Notes: generated from the sequence alone by a model not told the origin. A stretch of 43,100 nt of DNA from Desmonostoc muscorum FACHB-395 (GCF_014698035.1 NZ_JACJSF010000069.1:1-43100); one strand, 5' to 3'; positions 35,337-43,100 are shown, counted from the first letter of the stretch. Made by a program: numbers and translations.

Positions 35337-35725
35337 GCAGCCACCTCCATGACCAAATCATCGGGTACTTCAAAAATCCCCAACTGCCCAATGTAAGGAA
35401 TCGGTGTAATCTCTCGCGGATTCTCCAGCTTCCAGTGGTATTGCTCAGGCATTCCTCAGCCAGAAGCAACTTGTGAAAACTTGCAATCAACTATTGTGAC
35501 AATACCGATGACTTGTCCGCGACGTAGAGAGATTAATTCGGGGATTACTACCCCCATGCTTTGACAAAATTCTTTCGCTAGCTGATACTCTTTTTTGGTA
35601 CAAGTTTTTGCAGCGTGAATCAAAATGTCGCCGCGATAATGAATGGGCCAGCCACGGTTTTCAACATTTTTGAGAGCATAAATAATTGCCCATGCCCAAG
35701 GCTGACGGACGGATAGCGCTTTCAT
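35333..35725 (-). pseudogene. ASCH-domain gene interrupted by an in-frame TGA
   Basis: The first 89 codons give a typical ASCH domain start (MKALSVRQPWAWAIIYALKN, ENRGWP, HAAKTC, RGQVIGIVTIVDC), ending at TGA 35456-35458. The frame continues unchanged from 35455 with GMPEQYHWKLENPREITPIP and YIGQLGIFEVPDDL, which is exactly the missing C-terminal strand pair of the family, to TGA at 35333. Full length would be 130 aa, normal for small ASCH proteins. TGA could be CGA (Arg) or TGG (Trp). Translation of the second half could also restart at ATG 35452, which has a GAGG ribosome site, giving a split protein. ASCH domains bind RNA or modified nucleotides. Confidence 0.75.
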
Positions 35726-35730
35726 CTGTT

Positions 35731-36135
35731 TTAAAACTCCAGCAATTGAACGTAAGCGTCTAATGCCGCGATCGCTGGATGTGGATGTATTTGCGACTTC
35801 AGCCCATTACAGATTGTGGCGATAGTTCCAAGCTCTATGAAAGTGAAATGAATATTGGACTGACGGACAGAACAGCGATGTATAACTGTTAGAAGAACAA
35901 AATTCAACTGTCTGAGAATTACATCTTCAGCTATATGAAGTCGCCAAGTAAGGTTTTTGGAAGTAACAGAACGCCAGGGGTTATCGAAAGAAAATTTTTC
36001 AACTTTGGGCAGCACTTTTACCTTAAACCTGTAATCCCTGTCAGTGGTAGAGCATTCATCAGGGGCAAGAGCCGCCCATTGTTGTAAAAGCTGTTGGTAA
36101 GTTTTAATCATTCTCAGTTCCCGCATAAAAGACAA
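35731..36135 (-). CDS. hypothetical protein (134 aa) between dnaB and the ASCH gene
   Basis: Unknown family. It starts at TTG (36135) behind a strong GGAGG seven bases away; ATGs at 36126 and 36111 are alternatives without such a site. The first 40 residues are helical (MIKTYQQLLQQWAALAPDE), the remainder mixed, with no membrane segment. Only five bases separate it from the ASCH gene and 21 from dnaB, so it lies within the replication operon and may assist DnaB or be a regulator. Confidence 0.6.
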   Translation of the reverse strand: MSFMRELRMIKTYQQLLQQWAALAPDECSTTDRDYRFKVKVLPKVEKFSFDNPWRSVTSKNLTWRLHIAEDVILRQLNFVLLTVIHRCSVRQSNIHFTFIELGTIATICNGLKSQIHPHPAIAALDAYVQLLEF

Positions 36136-36156
36136 TGTTTATCCTCCAGTAGCTCC

Positions 36157-37521
36157 TTAAAAACTACGACCACGAGATAAATTCTTGAATCTGGTAAACT
36201 GATGGTCAAATAAAAGCTTGACTGTACCAGTAGGGCCATTGCGTTGCTTGCGAACAACTAACTCAGCAATGCCACGATCTGGAGTATCGGGGTTGTACAT
36301 TTCTTCGCGGTAAAGCATGATCACAACATCGCTGTCTTGCTCAACAGCACCACTGTCTTTTAAATCACTTAGTACAGGGCGTTTATCGTTACGGTGTTCA
36401 ACTTCGCGGTTGAGTTGGGACAAAGCCAGTACAGGCACATCCAAATCTTTGGCTAATCTTTTTAATCCCCGGCTGATTTCACCGACTCGTTGAGCCATAT
36501 TCACCCGTGAATCAGTATCAAGAGCCATCAGTTGTAAGTAGTCAATGATCACAAGCCCAACACCACCGTAATGGGATGAAATTCGGCGGACTTGGCTACG
36601 GATTTCATTCAGAGAAGGGCAAGATTCGTCGTTGATGAAAATCTGCTGTTCACTTAATTCCGCGATCGCCACACTCAAGGGTTGCCACTGGCTGTCAGAG
36701 ACATTCCCAGTTTCCAAGAAGTTATTTTCAATGCCAGATTCACTGCTTAAAAATCGCTGTACGTACTCATCAGTAGACATTTCCAAGCTGAAAACGCAGA
36801 TAGGCATCTTCCCAGTTTTGGCAACATTGAGAGCGAGATTACCAGCCAAAGCAGATTTACCAACAGAAGGACGAGCAGCCAGTACATACAACCGTCCTTT
36901 GCGAAAACCACCGCCGAGTATGCTGTCCAGGTCATAAAATCCACTAGCCAGTGCTGGTGAACCTTTACCAGTATGACGCGCTTCAATTTCGGTAAAAGTG
37001 TCGGCTAGGGCATGAGAAATATGAACCAAGTCAGAGGCAGAATGCTCAGACTTAATGCAGTAGACTTTTTGTTCGGCTTCGTCGAGAATTACAGGTAAAT
37101 CGGTTTCGGTGGCATAACCGAGTTGAACAATCTCAGTGCCAGCAAGGATTAACTGCCGCCTTTGGTATTTTTCCATTACCAAGTCAGCTAAAACATCGAT
37201 GTTCACAGCTGACACAGTACGGTCAACCAGACTGGCCAGTTTATTGCGTCCACCGATACGGAACAATAAACCATTATCAGACAACCAGTTGGTGATGCAA
37301 AGCAAATCCGTTGGCAATCCCTGCCCGTACAGTCGTAGGGCTGCTTGATAAATATCTTTGTGGGCATTGATGTAAAAAGCATCTGCCACCAAGCGATCGC
37401 TGATTCGGCTCATGGCACTTGGGTCGAGCATGATGCCACCGAGTATTACTTCTTCAGCCTCAATGCTTTGTGGGGGTAAGCGGTCTTGTTGGGATGTGAA
37501 GTTTGTTTTGTCTTGTGTCAT
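36157..37521 (-). CDS. dnaB: replicative DNA helicase DnaB
   Basis: Hexameric 5'-3' helicase of 454 aa. N-terminal domain (about 15-120; PPQSIEAEEVILGGIMLD) followed by the RecA-like motor with Walker A ARPSVGKSALAGNL (about 215-230), Walker B VIIDYLQLM and SQLNREVEHR. Length is standard and no intein is present, unlike many cyanobacterial dnaB genes. The chromosome will carry its own copy; this one sits among plasmid or phage-like genes and follows a putative replication protein, so it probably loads at a mobile element's origin. The start at 37521 is conventional. Confidence 0.92.
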   Translation of the reverse strand: MTQDKTNFTSQQDRLPPQSIEAEEVILGGIMLDPSAMSRISDRLVADAFYINAHKDIYQAALRLYGQGLPTDLLCITNWLSDNGLLFRIGGRNKLASLVDRTVSAVNIDVLADLVMEKYQRRQLILAGTEIVQLGYATETDLPVILDEAEQKVYCIKSEHSASDLVHISHALADTFTEIEARHTGKGSPALASGFYDLDSILGGGFRKGRLYVLAARPSVGKSALAGNLALNVAKTGKMPICVFSLEMSTDEYVQRFLSSESGIENNFLETGNVSDSQWQPLSVAIAELSEQQIFINDESCPSLNEIRSQVRRISSHYGGVGLVIIDYLQLMALDTDSRVNMAQRVGEISRGLKRLAKDLDVPVLALSQLNREVEHRNDKRPVLSDLKDSGAVEQDSDVVIMLYREEMYNPDTPDRGIAELVVRKQRNGPTGTVKLLFDHQFTRFKNLSRGRSF

Positions 37522-37639
37522 AAATCCTCAAACAGAAGTCGGAATTCGGAGATTGGAAGTTGCAAGTTAAAAGTGAAGAACAGGGGCAGGGGAAGTCAGG
37601 AAGAAAGCCGAATTTGGATAAAATACTTCCGACTTCAAC

Positions 37640-39127
37640 TCACGCAGCTTGCGGATGTAGGTACACATACATTTGAGGATGTGTAAGTTTTAACCAATCT
37701 AACCATTTGAGCGTTGCACCTGGATCTTGTTGGTCATAACGGCTGCTGAAAGAAGCGATCGCTTTGTCTTTACCAACTTCATCCATGCGGTCTAGAAGTT
37801 CACTGAAGGTCGCTTTATGCCAATCAAGAGAACGATTTGAGTAGTAACCGATGGGTTGGTCGTTGGCTTTTGATTCTTCAGTTTGCGGTGTAGATGAAGA
37901 GAGAACTTTTGACCAATAAACCAGCAGTTCTTCTAAACCAGCTTTACTAACCTCCAAATTGCTGATTGATTTGATCACAGTGGGGACTTTTTGCTGCCAA
38001 TTAACCTTGTCCCACTCGGCTCTCTCCTTGGCGATTAACTCCACCAAACGGCGATCGCAGGTTTGGTAAATGTTGTCTCTGCAAGAAGTGCGCCAAGGGA
38101 AACGCCAAGAACGGAGCTTGATTTCATTTCTGTAAACTGCGGGTAAAGGCTCAGATGCCAGAATGCCGGGGTCAAGCAGGATGTGATTGAGCAAATCATC
38201 AATCGACTGAAATTTTGGTTTGCTTGGTTTCTTGTTTGCTTGTTCGTTTTTATCGAATAACCCCGCCGCAATAGTTGGTCTACATGAGGGAATGTCTGTT
38301 TGATGCAAAGACCCGGAATTTTTTAACAACGAAGTGGGTTGTTGTGGGGTTGGTTTTTCTGGAGTTGGTTCTTCTAAGCTTGGTTTTTTTGAAGTTGGTT
38401 CTTCAAGTTCAACTTCTTTCGTTGTTAAATCAAGTTCTTCTTTTTCACATACACTTTCTTGGGTGGGGGGCGCGGGTGGCGAAGCCAGGGGCGCATTGTG
38501 TGTAATCTCTGAAGTAATCTTTGAAGTAATCTCTGTATCTATTAGATCATCTTGACAAAATGTTAATTTTAAATTTGACATTTTGTTAAGTTCTAACTCA
38601 CCATTTTGTAAACTTGGACTTTGACATTTTGTTAAATTACCATTTTGTAAACTTGGACTTTGACATTTTGTTAAATTACCATTTTGGTCAGAACGGGCAA
38701 ATGTTGTCTTAATCCGCTCAGGAGCATTAGGAGGAGCTTGTACAACAGCTTGTAGTTCATTCAAGAAGTTTTCCCAGTCAATGCGGATGTGTTTTATGGG
38801 GCTATTTCCAAATTTATAAGTTGCAGTTTTAATCAGATTTTTGGACTGCAAAAGCTTAGTAGCTAAATCAAACTGTCTGGGTGTAATTCTGCACTCCTTC
38901 CACCAATCATCACGCTTTTTAGCCAGCCACTTGTACCCATCACGTTCAATTTTGAGTCGGGATTGCCCTTCATGATCCGGTAAATGCCAGTAGATGATCT
39001 GACTAAGTAAAATTCCAGCGATTAAGTCACCACCAGCCACGTCTACATAACAACGTTTGACTTCTATCGTGTCCCTAGAACGCGATTCCCAGGCTAGAAA
39101 ACTGTTTTGATCAGAGAGCCAATTCAT
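37640..39127 (-). CDS. putative replication protein with winged-helix-like N-terminus
   Basis: A 495-aa protein. The ATG at 39127 is chosen because GGAGG lies nine bases upstream; the longer frame to 39250 has no ribosome site. The N-terminal 125 residues (VKRCYVDVAGGDLIAGILLSQIIY, ITPRQFDLATKLLQSK) resemble the replisome-organiser winged helix of phages and plasmids. A variable middle (about 150-310) contains a 13-residue tandem repeat and a Pro/Glu-rich region (EEPTSKKPSLEEPTPEKP). The C-terminal part (about 320-490) is charged and helical. dnaB lies 118 bp downstream. I infer it loads DnaB. Confidence 0.65.
   Translation of the reverse strand: MNWLSDQNSFLAWESRSRDTIEVKRCYVDVAGGDLIAGILLSQIIYWHLPDHEGQSRLKIERDGYKWLAKKRDDWWKECRITPRQFDLATKLLQSKNLIKTATYKFGNSPIKHIRIDWENFLNELQAVVQAPPNAPERIKTTFARSDQNGNLTKCQSPSLQNGNLTKCQSPSLQNGELELNKMSNLKLTFCQDDLIDTEITSKITSEITHNAPLASPPAPPTQESVCEKEELDLTTKEVELEEPTSKKPSLEEPTPEKPTPQQPTSLLKNSGSLHQTDIPSCRPTIAAGLFDKNEQANKKPSKPKFQSIDDLLNHILLDPGILASEPLPAVYRNEIKLRSWRFPWRTSCRDNIYQTCDRRLVELIAKERAEWDKVNWQQKVPTVIKSISNLEVSKAGLEELLVYWSKVLSSSTPQTEESKANDQPIGYYSNRSLDWHKATFSELLDRMDEVGKDKAIASFSSRYDQQDPGATLKWLDWLKLTHPQMYVYLHPQAA
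38601..38678. repeat. 39-bp perfect in-frame tandem duplication inside the replication gene
   Basis: Two exact 39-bp copies (38601-38639 and 38640-38678) encode the duplicated 13-mer NGNLTKCQSPSLQ, and a third copy begins but diverges (NGELELNKMS). The length being a multiple of three keeps the frame. Confidence 0.85.
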
Positions 39128-39209
39128 CTTTCTAGACCTCCAAAAATCATGTTTTCTGCTAAAATCATGGTTATAATCTCCATTCCTCAAAAATTGTGAG
39201 TTTATTCTT

Positions 39210-39235
39210 CCCCCGCACTGCGCTACAGGCGGGGG
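39210..39235. terminator. GC-rich hairpin between DUF5131 and replication genes
   Basis: CCCCCGC (39210-39216) pairs with GCGGGGG (39229-39235) around a 12-base loop. On the plus strand TTTTGCTTT follows, so it would terminate rightward transcription; leftward it lacks a T-run and may only attenuate. It sits 12 bp past the DUF5131 stop. Confidence 0.45.
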
Positions 39236-39246
39236 TTTTGCTTTAT

Positions 39247-40047
39247 TCACGCATCAAACGGAAATTGTCTAACTTGCAGATGAAGAGGAAACTCTTCAAT
39301 TTTTCCCCCTTTCTTGTCGCGGGTTTTGAATCGCTGTCCCCGAAATATTGCATTCGCCCCCAACTGCTTCACAAACACAGGTGTTTTAGCCGCGTGACAT
39401 TGTTGGACAATCGATTCGAGCCATTCGATGTGGCATGGTCTGGAATTTGGGCCAGACTCACCACCAACAATTACTAACTGAACATCATTCAAATAGTGAG
39501 TGATATCGCCCAAATCTTCTAGTAATGGTTCAACTGACCAGAACCGAATTAAAGCCGGAATTTGAGCAAGAAATTGACTACGTTCTTCTAAAGTACGGCG
39601 ATTCTCAATCGAAGTTCCTGACCAAATATTTAAAGGTAACTTGTCTAGTCCATGACAAGAAAGCCATTCATCCATAGATAACAGCATAATTTCTGGGCGT
39701 TTGGTGAGAATCTGAAATATTTGATTGGGAGCAACGAACATTCCGTCCAGCATTTCATGTTGCCAAAAACGCGGAACCCACTCACCAAAAACATCAGTCA
39801 TTGAAGAAACGAAATGCTTCTTAGGTTTTCTTTGGAATCCCCATTTCCGAATAGCTTCTGTATCTAACACTAGCTCTGGTGGTTGCCCAGAGTAGGGTTG
39901 CTTGTTTCCGCCAAAGAAAGAATTTTGATTCAGCTTTTCGCTATAGCAATTTTTACACCCCTCTGAGATTTTTTGACACCACCAACCGCCTCCCTTGGCA
40001 CGGATGATATTATCTGTTAAGTCTGCCCATTCTATATTTGTTGGCAT
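39247..40047 (-). CDS. phage Gp37/Gp68-family protein (DUF5131)
   Basis: A 266-aa protein. The start at 40047 gives the family N-terminus MPTNIEWADLTDN; GAGAG lies upstream, while the longer frame to 40104 has no ribosome site. A C24-x6-C31-x2-C34 cluster (WWCQKISEGCKNCYSEKL) is typical of the family and resembles an iron-sulphur site of radical SAM enzymes; later motifs FQILTKRPE, SVEPLLEDLG and VIVGGESG are characteristic. Function is not established; the family is frequent in phages and mobile elements. It is divergent from the Rpn-like gene with a 41-bp gap between starts. Confidence 0.85.
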   Translation of the reverse strand: MPTNIEWADLTDNIIRAKGGGWWCQKISEGCKNCYSEKLNQNSFFGGNKQPYSGQPPELVLDTEAIRKWGFQRKPKKHFVSSMTDVFGEWVPRFWQHEMLDGMFVAPNQIFQILTKRPEIMLLSMDEWLSCHGLDKLPLNIWSGTSIENRRTLEERSQFLAQIPALIRFWSVEPLLEDLGDITHYLNDVQLVIVGGESGPNSRPCHIEWLESIVQQCHAAKTPVFVKQLGANAIFRGQRFKTRDKKGGKIEEFPLHLQVRQFPFDA

Positions 40048-40088
40048 GATTACTTCTCTCTCATTAATTTGAAATTGAACAATTGAGT

Positions 40089-41045
40089 ATGACAAATAAA
40101 ACACCTCAAACGGAATATGATTCCCCGTGGAAGCAGATGTTGCAGTTGTATTTTGAAGACTTCATGCAATTCTTTTTTCCTCAAGCCCATGCTCACATTG
40201 ATTGGAGTAGAGGTTTCGAGTTTCTAGATCAAGAGTTACAACAAGTAGTTCGTGATGCTGAATTAGGGAAACGGCTAATTGATAAATTGGTGAAAATCTA
40301 TCGCATTGGGGGCGAAGAATCTTGGCTGTTGATTCATATAGAAATCCAAAGTCAAGAGGAAACCGATTTTCCTAAACGGATGTTTGTCTACAACTATCGA
40401 ATTTTTGACCGTTACGATCGCTCTGTTGCATCATGCGCGATACTGGGGGATGACAACATCAACTGGCGGCCATCGCAGTTTGGGTACGATTTGTTTGGTT
40501 GTACGGTTGATTTTCAGTTTCCTGTAATCAAGCTGCTAGACTATAAACAAAGGTTGTCGGAGCTAGAAGCCAGTCGTAACCCCTTTGCTACAGTGGTAAT
40601 GGCTCATTTGGCAGCAGTGCAAACCCGCAGTAATAGGTCGCAAAGGAAACAATCAAAACTGAATTTAGTACGTCGGTTGTATGAGCAAGGGTTTGAACGC
40701 GAGGCTGTTGTTAACCTTTTGGCTTTTATTGATTGGATGCTAACGTTACCATTGGATTTAGAACTAGAGTTTAAAAGAGAAGTCGAACAATTGGAGGCAC
40801 AACTGCGTATGCAGTACGTTACTAGTTTTGAGAGAATTGCTCGAATAGAATCTTTATTAAAAGGCATAGCTTTGGGGTTAAAACTCAAATTTGGAACACC
40901 TGGACAAAACTTATTACCTGAAATTGAGCTTCTTGAAGATTTCAGATTGCTGGAATCAATCTTGGCAGCAATAGAAACAGCAGATACTGTGGATGAATTG
41001 CGTTCTATTTATCAGACAGCAGATGACACACCGTCAGAAAATTAG
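40089..41045 (+). CDS. Rpn-like PD-(D/E)XK nuclease/transposase-related protein
   Basis: A 318-aa protein of the cyanobacterial Rpn (YhgA-like) group. The ATG at 40089 is used; the two extra codons before it begin with TTG. It starts with the family's SPWKQMLQLYFEDFMQFFFP, has an endonuclease core in LIHIEIQSQEETDFPKRMFVY (E and Q of the PD-(D/E)XK fold, about residues 75-95), followed by YRIFDRYDRSVASCAIL, and a helical C-terminal half. Rpn proteins promote recA-independent recombination in E. coli. It is the only plus-strand gene in the last 8 kb and overlaps nothing, so it may be an independent insertion. Confidence 0.8.
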   Translation: MTNKTPQTEYDSPWKQMLQLYFEDFMQFFFPQAHAHIDWSRGFEFLDQELQQVVRDAELGKRLIDKLVKIYRIGGEESWLLIHIEIQSQEETDFPKRMFVYNYRIFDRYDRSVASCAILGDDNINWRPSQFGYDLFGCTVDFQFPVIKLLDYKQRLSELEASRNPFATVVMAHLAAVQTRSNRSQRKQSKLNLVRRLYEQGFEREAVVNLLAFIDWMLTLPLDLELEFKREVEQLEAQLRMQYVTSFERIARIESLLKGIALGLKLKFGTPGQNLLPEIELLEDFRLLESILAAIETADTVDELRSIYQTADDTPSEN

Positions 41046-41105
41046 AATTGTTTGATATTTGATTTTCAAGGTTCAGCAAGTTTTGAGTGCCGAAATTAGC
41101 GTTAA

Positions 41106-41711
41106 TTAAGCACTCAATGAAGTATCGTTATCAATTTCTGCATTAAGCTGATCAAACAGATCCGCCTCATCACCCCAACAATCCCAGCCGTCCCTAGACT
41201 CGCGTGCGAACATCTCCAGCTTGGTTATGTCTGGACACAGTTTGTCTACGAGTTGGTAGAAACTTTCGGGCTTACGGGAATGCTCACGCCTGGGAGAGTG
41301 CAGGATGGTGGACTGGTTTGTGAGTGTCCGTCCAGCAAAAGCTTTCACATTCCCACGAACAGCCAAAGCGCAATGTTCAGTCGAATTCCGCAACCAATGA
41401 CCGACACCTAGATGTGTTTTAGTGCCATCTTTGGTGACTTTTTCCCAAGTCAAAATAGTCTTGAGTTCAAATCCCCATGTTTCCAAGCATTGAGCCGCTT
41501 CGATCATGTGGTTGTTCGTGAACCATAGCCAGAGGATACAGCCATTGCTCCCGCATAATTCGGGAATGGGCAGAGCCAGAATTTCCTCAGTCCGCATTGG
41601 TTGATAGGGGATGCGGTTGCGGTGAGTTTTGTCTTTAGAACGAAGTCTGTAGAACCAGGGAGGATCTATAACAATGCACTGGTAATGGCCTTGTAAAGTT
41701 GTGAGTCTCAT
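41106..41711 (-). CDS. MT-A70-family adenine-N6 DNA methyltransferase
   Basis: A 201-aa S-adenosylmethionine-dependent methyltransferase. The catalytic DPPW motif is at residues 16-19, preceded by YQCIVI. ILWLWFTNNH, LGVGHWLRNSTEHCALAVRG and HSRKPESFYQLVD complete the pattern of the MT-A70 class. No restriction enzyme lies next to it, so it is an orphan, as in many phages and plasmids, probably masking element DNA from host restriction. Its ATG overlaps the stop of the gene upstream by four bases (ATGA). Confidence 0.88.
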   Translation of the reverse strand: MRLTTLQGHYQCIVIDPPWFYRLRSKDKTHRNRIPYQPMRTEEILALPIPELCGSNGCILWLWFTNNHMIEAAQCLETWGFELKTILTWEKVTKDGTKTHLGVGHWLRNSTEHCALAVRGNVKAFAGRTLTNQSTILHSPRREHSRKPESFYQLVDKLCPDITKLEMFARESRDGWDCWGDEADLFDQLNAEIDNDTSLSA

Positions 41712-41911
41712 GCTGCCTCCTGCGGTTGTTGAACAATCGTTGCACTGATGGATTCAAAATCAACCTGAAATATGTTTAAATCAGGAGTCATTTCGCCATT
41801 GTTATAAAGTCCAACAATGTGCTGTCTGATTGCATCTTCTGTGAGTCCATCAGAAATGTGAATGTGGGCTTCACTAATAATTTTTTCTACTACTTGAACT
41901 ACGACTTTCAT
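41708..41911 (-). CDS. small hypothetical protein (67 aa) coupled to the methyltransferase
   Basis: No family recognised. MKVVVQVVEKIISEAHIHIS begins the protein; it is acidic towards the end and has no membrane segment. The stop overlaps the methyltransferase start by four bases, and it lies nine bases after the gene upstream, so it belongs to the same operon. Its role might be accessory to the methyltransferase; that is inference only. Confidence 0.6.
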   Translation of the reverse strand: MKVVVQVVEKIISEAHIHISDGLTEDAIRQHIVGLYNNGEMTPDLNIFQVDFESISATIVQQPQEAA

Positions 41912-41919
41912 AGATACTC

Positions 41920-42369
41920 CTAAAACTCAATTCGGTTCAAAGTTTGTAATTGTGCAGCAAGTGTGCTGATAAAATCCTGTAGTTCTTCTGTTGCTTCTTG
42001 AGGGCTGATTGCTTTTTCAGAAACGTAAAGCTTTGTATTCTCTAAATAAACTTCTACACGAGTCATATTTGTATGTGGGGAAGTCAATAGTGTTAAAGTA
42101 AATTTCTCATATTTGCAAAAGTAGTATTGACATTCTTCACTCAGAGATTGCCCTCGCTGCCATTTGATAATTTCTGTATCGTCATCGTTAGCAAGTTCAA
42201 ACTCAACTTCTTCGATTGCAGTGAAAGCCATAGCCACACACGCTCTTTCTGCTGGATGTGTAGCTGATTGCATCCGATAGTCTTCGGGGACTACATAGCC
42301 TTGGATCGCGTAGAATTTCTTAGCTAGTTTTTCAATGAGTGCGTCTTTTTGAAAAATTCCAAGTTCCAT
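41920..42369 (-). CDS. hypothetical protein (149 aa)
   Basis: Unknown family. The start at 42369 (MELGIFQKDALIEKL) has no upstream rival. The middle (ANDDDTEIIKWQRGQSLSE, YYFCKYEKFTLTLL) alternates beta-like strands with acidic segments, and the last 35 residues are helical (EATEELQDFISTLAAQLQTL). It is part of the same minus-strand operon as the methyltransferase. A role in DNA metabolism of the element is only suggested by position. Confidence 0.6.
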   Translation of the reverse strand: MELGIFQKDALIEKLAKKFYAIQGYVVPEDYRMQSATHPAERACVAMAFTAIEEVEFELANDDDTEIIKWQRGQSLSEECQYYFCKYEKFTLTLLTSPHTNMTRVEVYLENTKLYVSEKAISPQEATEELQDFISTLAAQLQTLNRIEF

Positions 42370-42426
42370 ATCCTTTCCCTTTGTTGTAAAAGTTTTAATT
42401 CTTGATTACTGGGCGATCGCTCTGCT

Positions 42427-42517
42427 TGACCGATGACCAATGACTAATGACCAATGACTAATGACCAATGACCAATGACCAATGACCAATGACCAATGAC
42501 CGATGACCAATGACCAT
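42427..42517. repeat. heptanucleotide tandem repeat, 13 units
   Basis: Thirteen successive copies of TGACCAA with variants TGACTAA (twice) and TGACCGA (twice); the last unit is TGACCAT. It fills the gap between two minus-strand genes and touches the stop codon of the gene at 42517. Seven-base tandem repeats (STRR) are a hallmark of filamentous cyanobacteria and vary in copy number between strains. Confidence 0.85.
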
Positions 42518-43095
42518 TAAGCAGTAACTACAGCTTTCTTGCTAGCGAAAGCCCCCGCCTGCCTTAACGCTGCACCAGGACTGGGGTGAGCGAAAAATTC
42601 TTCTATAGCTTTGGTCAACCCAGCCGCAACAGTCGGCTCGTGACAAGCGTAGACATAGATAGGCTGCTGCACACCGTTAACCAATCGCGTTTCTTGGCGA
42701 TCGCCCAAGTGTGGGTAAAACGTGCGAACCCATGTCCCAAGATGACCACGGTAGTGAGCGCCGCTCAGGGGGACTTTCTTTCCAAGTTCGCTCTCTGCAA
42801 AGTTGACTACGCCAAGCCAGCGTTCTTCTGAAGGGGTGAGCAATTTTCTGTTGTGTTCTGCCAGAAGATTCCCGGCATAGTCTTTGAATTGCTGTTCCAT
42901 GTATGGGTTGAGTCTGCCACCTGTGAGTTCGGCTAAAGTTCTCATCGCCTCGACCAAAGTTTGTAAGCGCTGCTCAACCGGTGGGAGAGCAGGAACAGGT
43001 GCAGGAGTTTGAGGAGTGATGCTGGGAACTGCTGCAACCAAGTCTAAAATGATGGTTCTAACTTGCGCTGCTACTTGAGATTGCTGCAAGATCAT
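42517..43095 (-). CDS. hypothetical protein (at least 192 aa), start uncertain
   Basis: Soluble protein at the window edge. ATG 43095 is five bases from the end and may not be the true start; the frame is open to the border. A Pro/Ala-rich linker (about 25-42) precedes a helical domain (RLQTLVEAMRTLAELTGGRL, about 43-62) and a C-terminal part with VNFAESELGKKVPLSG and LGTWVRTFYPHLG. I do not recognise it; the layout recalls DNA-binding proteins of prophages such as antirepressors. Its stop codon abuts the heptanucleotide array. Confidence 0.55.
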   Translation of the reverse strand: MILQQSQVAAQVRTIILDLVAAVPSITPQTPAPVPALPPVEQRLQTLVEAMRTLAELTGGRLNPYMEQQFKDYAGNLLAEHNRKLLTPSEERWLGVVNFAESELGKKVPLSGAHYRGHLGTWVRTFYPHLGDRQETRLVNGVQQPIYVYACHEPTVAAGLTKAIEEFFAHPSPGAALRQAGAFASKKAVVTA

Positions 43096-43100
43096 TGCGA

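Noticed and set aside
36157..37521. Intein in dnaB
   Set aside because: The protein has standard length and continuous helicase motifs, so no intein is present.
42427..42517. Heptanucleotide array as CRISPR or origin iterons
   Set aside because: No spacers, units of seven bases only, typical of cyanobacterial STRR repeats.

Overview
The window looks like accessory DNA of a filamentous, probably heterocyst-forming cyanobacterium (Nostoc/Anabaena type). The HIP1 octamer GCGATCGC and its core recur throughout. Several proteins belong to cyanobacterial families (RppA/RppB two-component pair, RpaB-like regulator, DUF2808 exported proteins, SmtB/ZiaR-type repressor facing a P-type ATPase), and there are cyanobacterial-style heptanucleotide repeats. 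A large plasmid or a genomic island is plausible: metal-efflux genes, IS remnants, truncated genes and a phage/plasmid-like replication block lie side by side. No rRNA, tRNA or CRISPR array was seen.

Layout. 1-600: three copies of a 21-bp repeat resembling the iterated end of a Tn7-like transposon, then non-coding DNA. 605-3160: two unknown minus-strand genes, a plus-strand RpaB-like response regulator and two tiny genes. 3560-13180: a minus-strand metal region with RppB kinase, RppA regulator, two DUF2808 secreted proteins, a CzcD-like CDF transporter, a His-rich lipoprotein and a CzcA-like RND pump. 13740-16620: a TnpB tail, a TPR protein, the Nramp transporter MntH and a dead CDF fragment. 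16750-19750: an ArsR/SmtB repressor divergent from a ZiaA/AztA-like metal P-type ATPase, with an inverted-repeat operator between them. 20090-24490: a two-gene unit (Tat-exported protein; DUF4082/Ig/dimethylformamidase-like 1010-residue protein) flanked by the same 18-bp repeat. 24820-29960: a second RND pump and its periplasmic adaptor. 30000-33250: a decayed zone with a truncated dinB, gene fragments and a complete IS. 33260-43100: a pentapeptide-repeat membrane protein, then a long minus-strand block with DnaB, a winged-helix-like replication protein, a Gp37/Gp68 (DUF5131) protein, an MT-A70 methyltransferase, a broken ASCH gene and small unknowns, interrupted by one plus-strand Rpn-like gene.

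How it fits together. The strongest unannotated signal is a 19-bp direct repeat of the form ATGAAATY-NNN-ATGAAATW (11-bp period). It occurs six times, always in the same orientation and always upstream of minus-strand genes: twice before rppA, once before each DUF2808 gene, once before the first RND pump and once before the RND adaptor. An OmpR-type regulator encoded in the same region makes this a candidate RppA regulon, linking metal sensing to two RND pumps and to the otherwise unexplained DUF2808 proteins. The ZiaR/ZiaA pair and MntH complete a metal homeostasis island.

Decay is visible in several places. Three broken frames (7909-8175, 16315-16614, 35333-35725) continue past in-frame stop codons that could each have arisen by one C-to-T change. 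All functional statements come from reading the sequence and family knowledge; no database search was possible.
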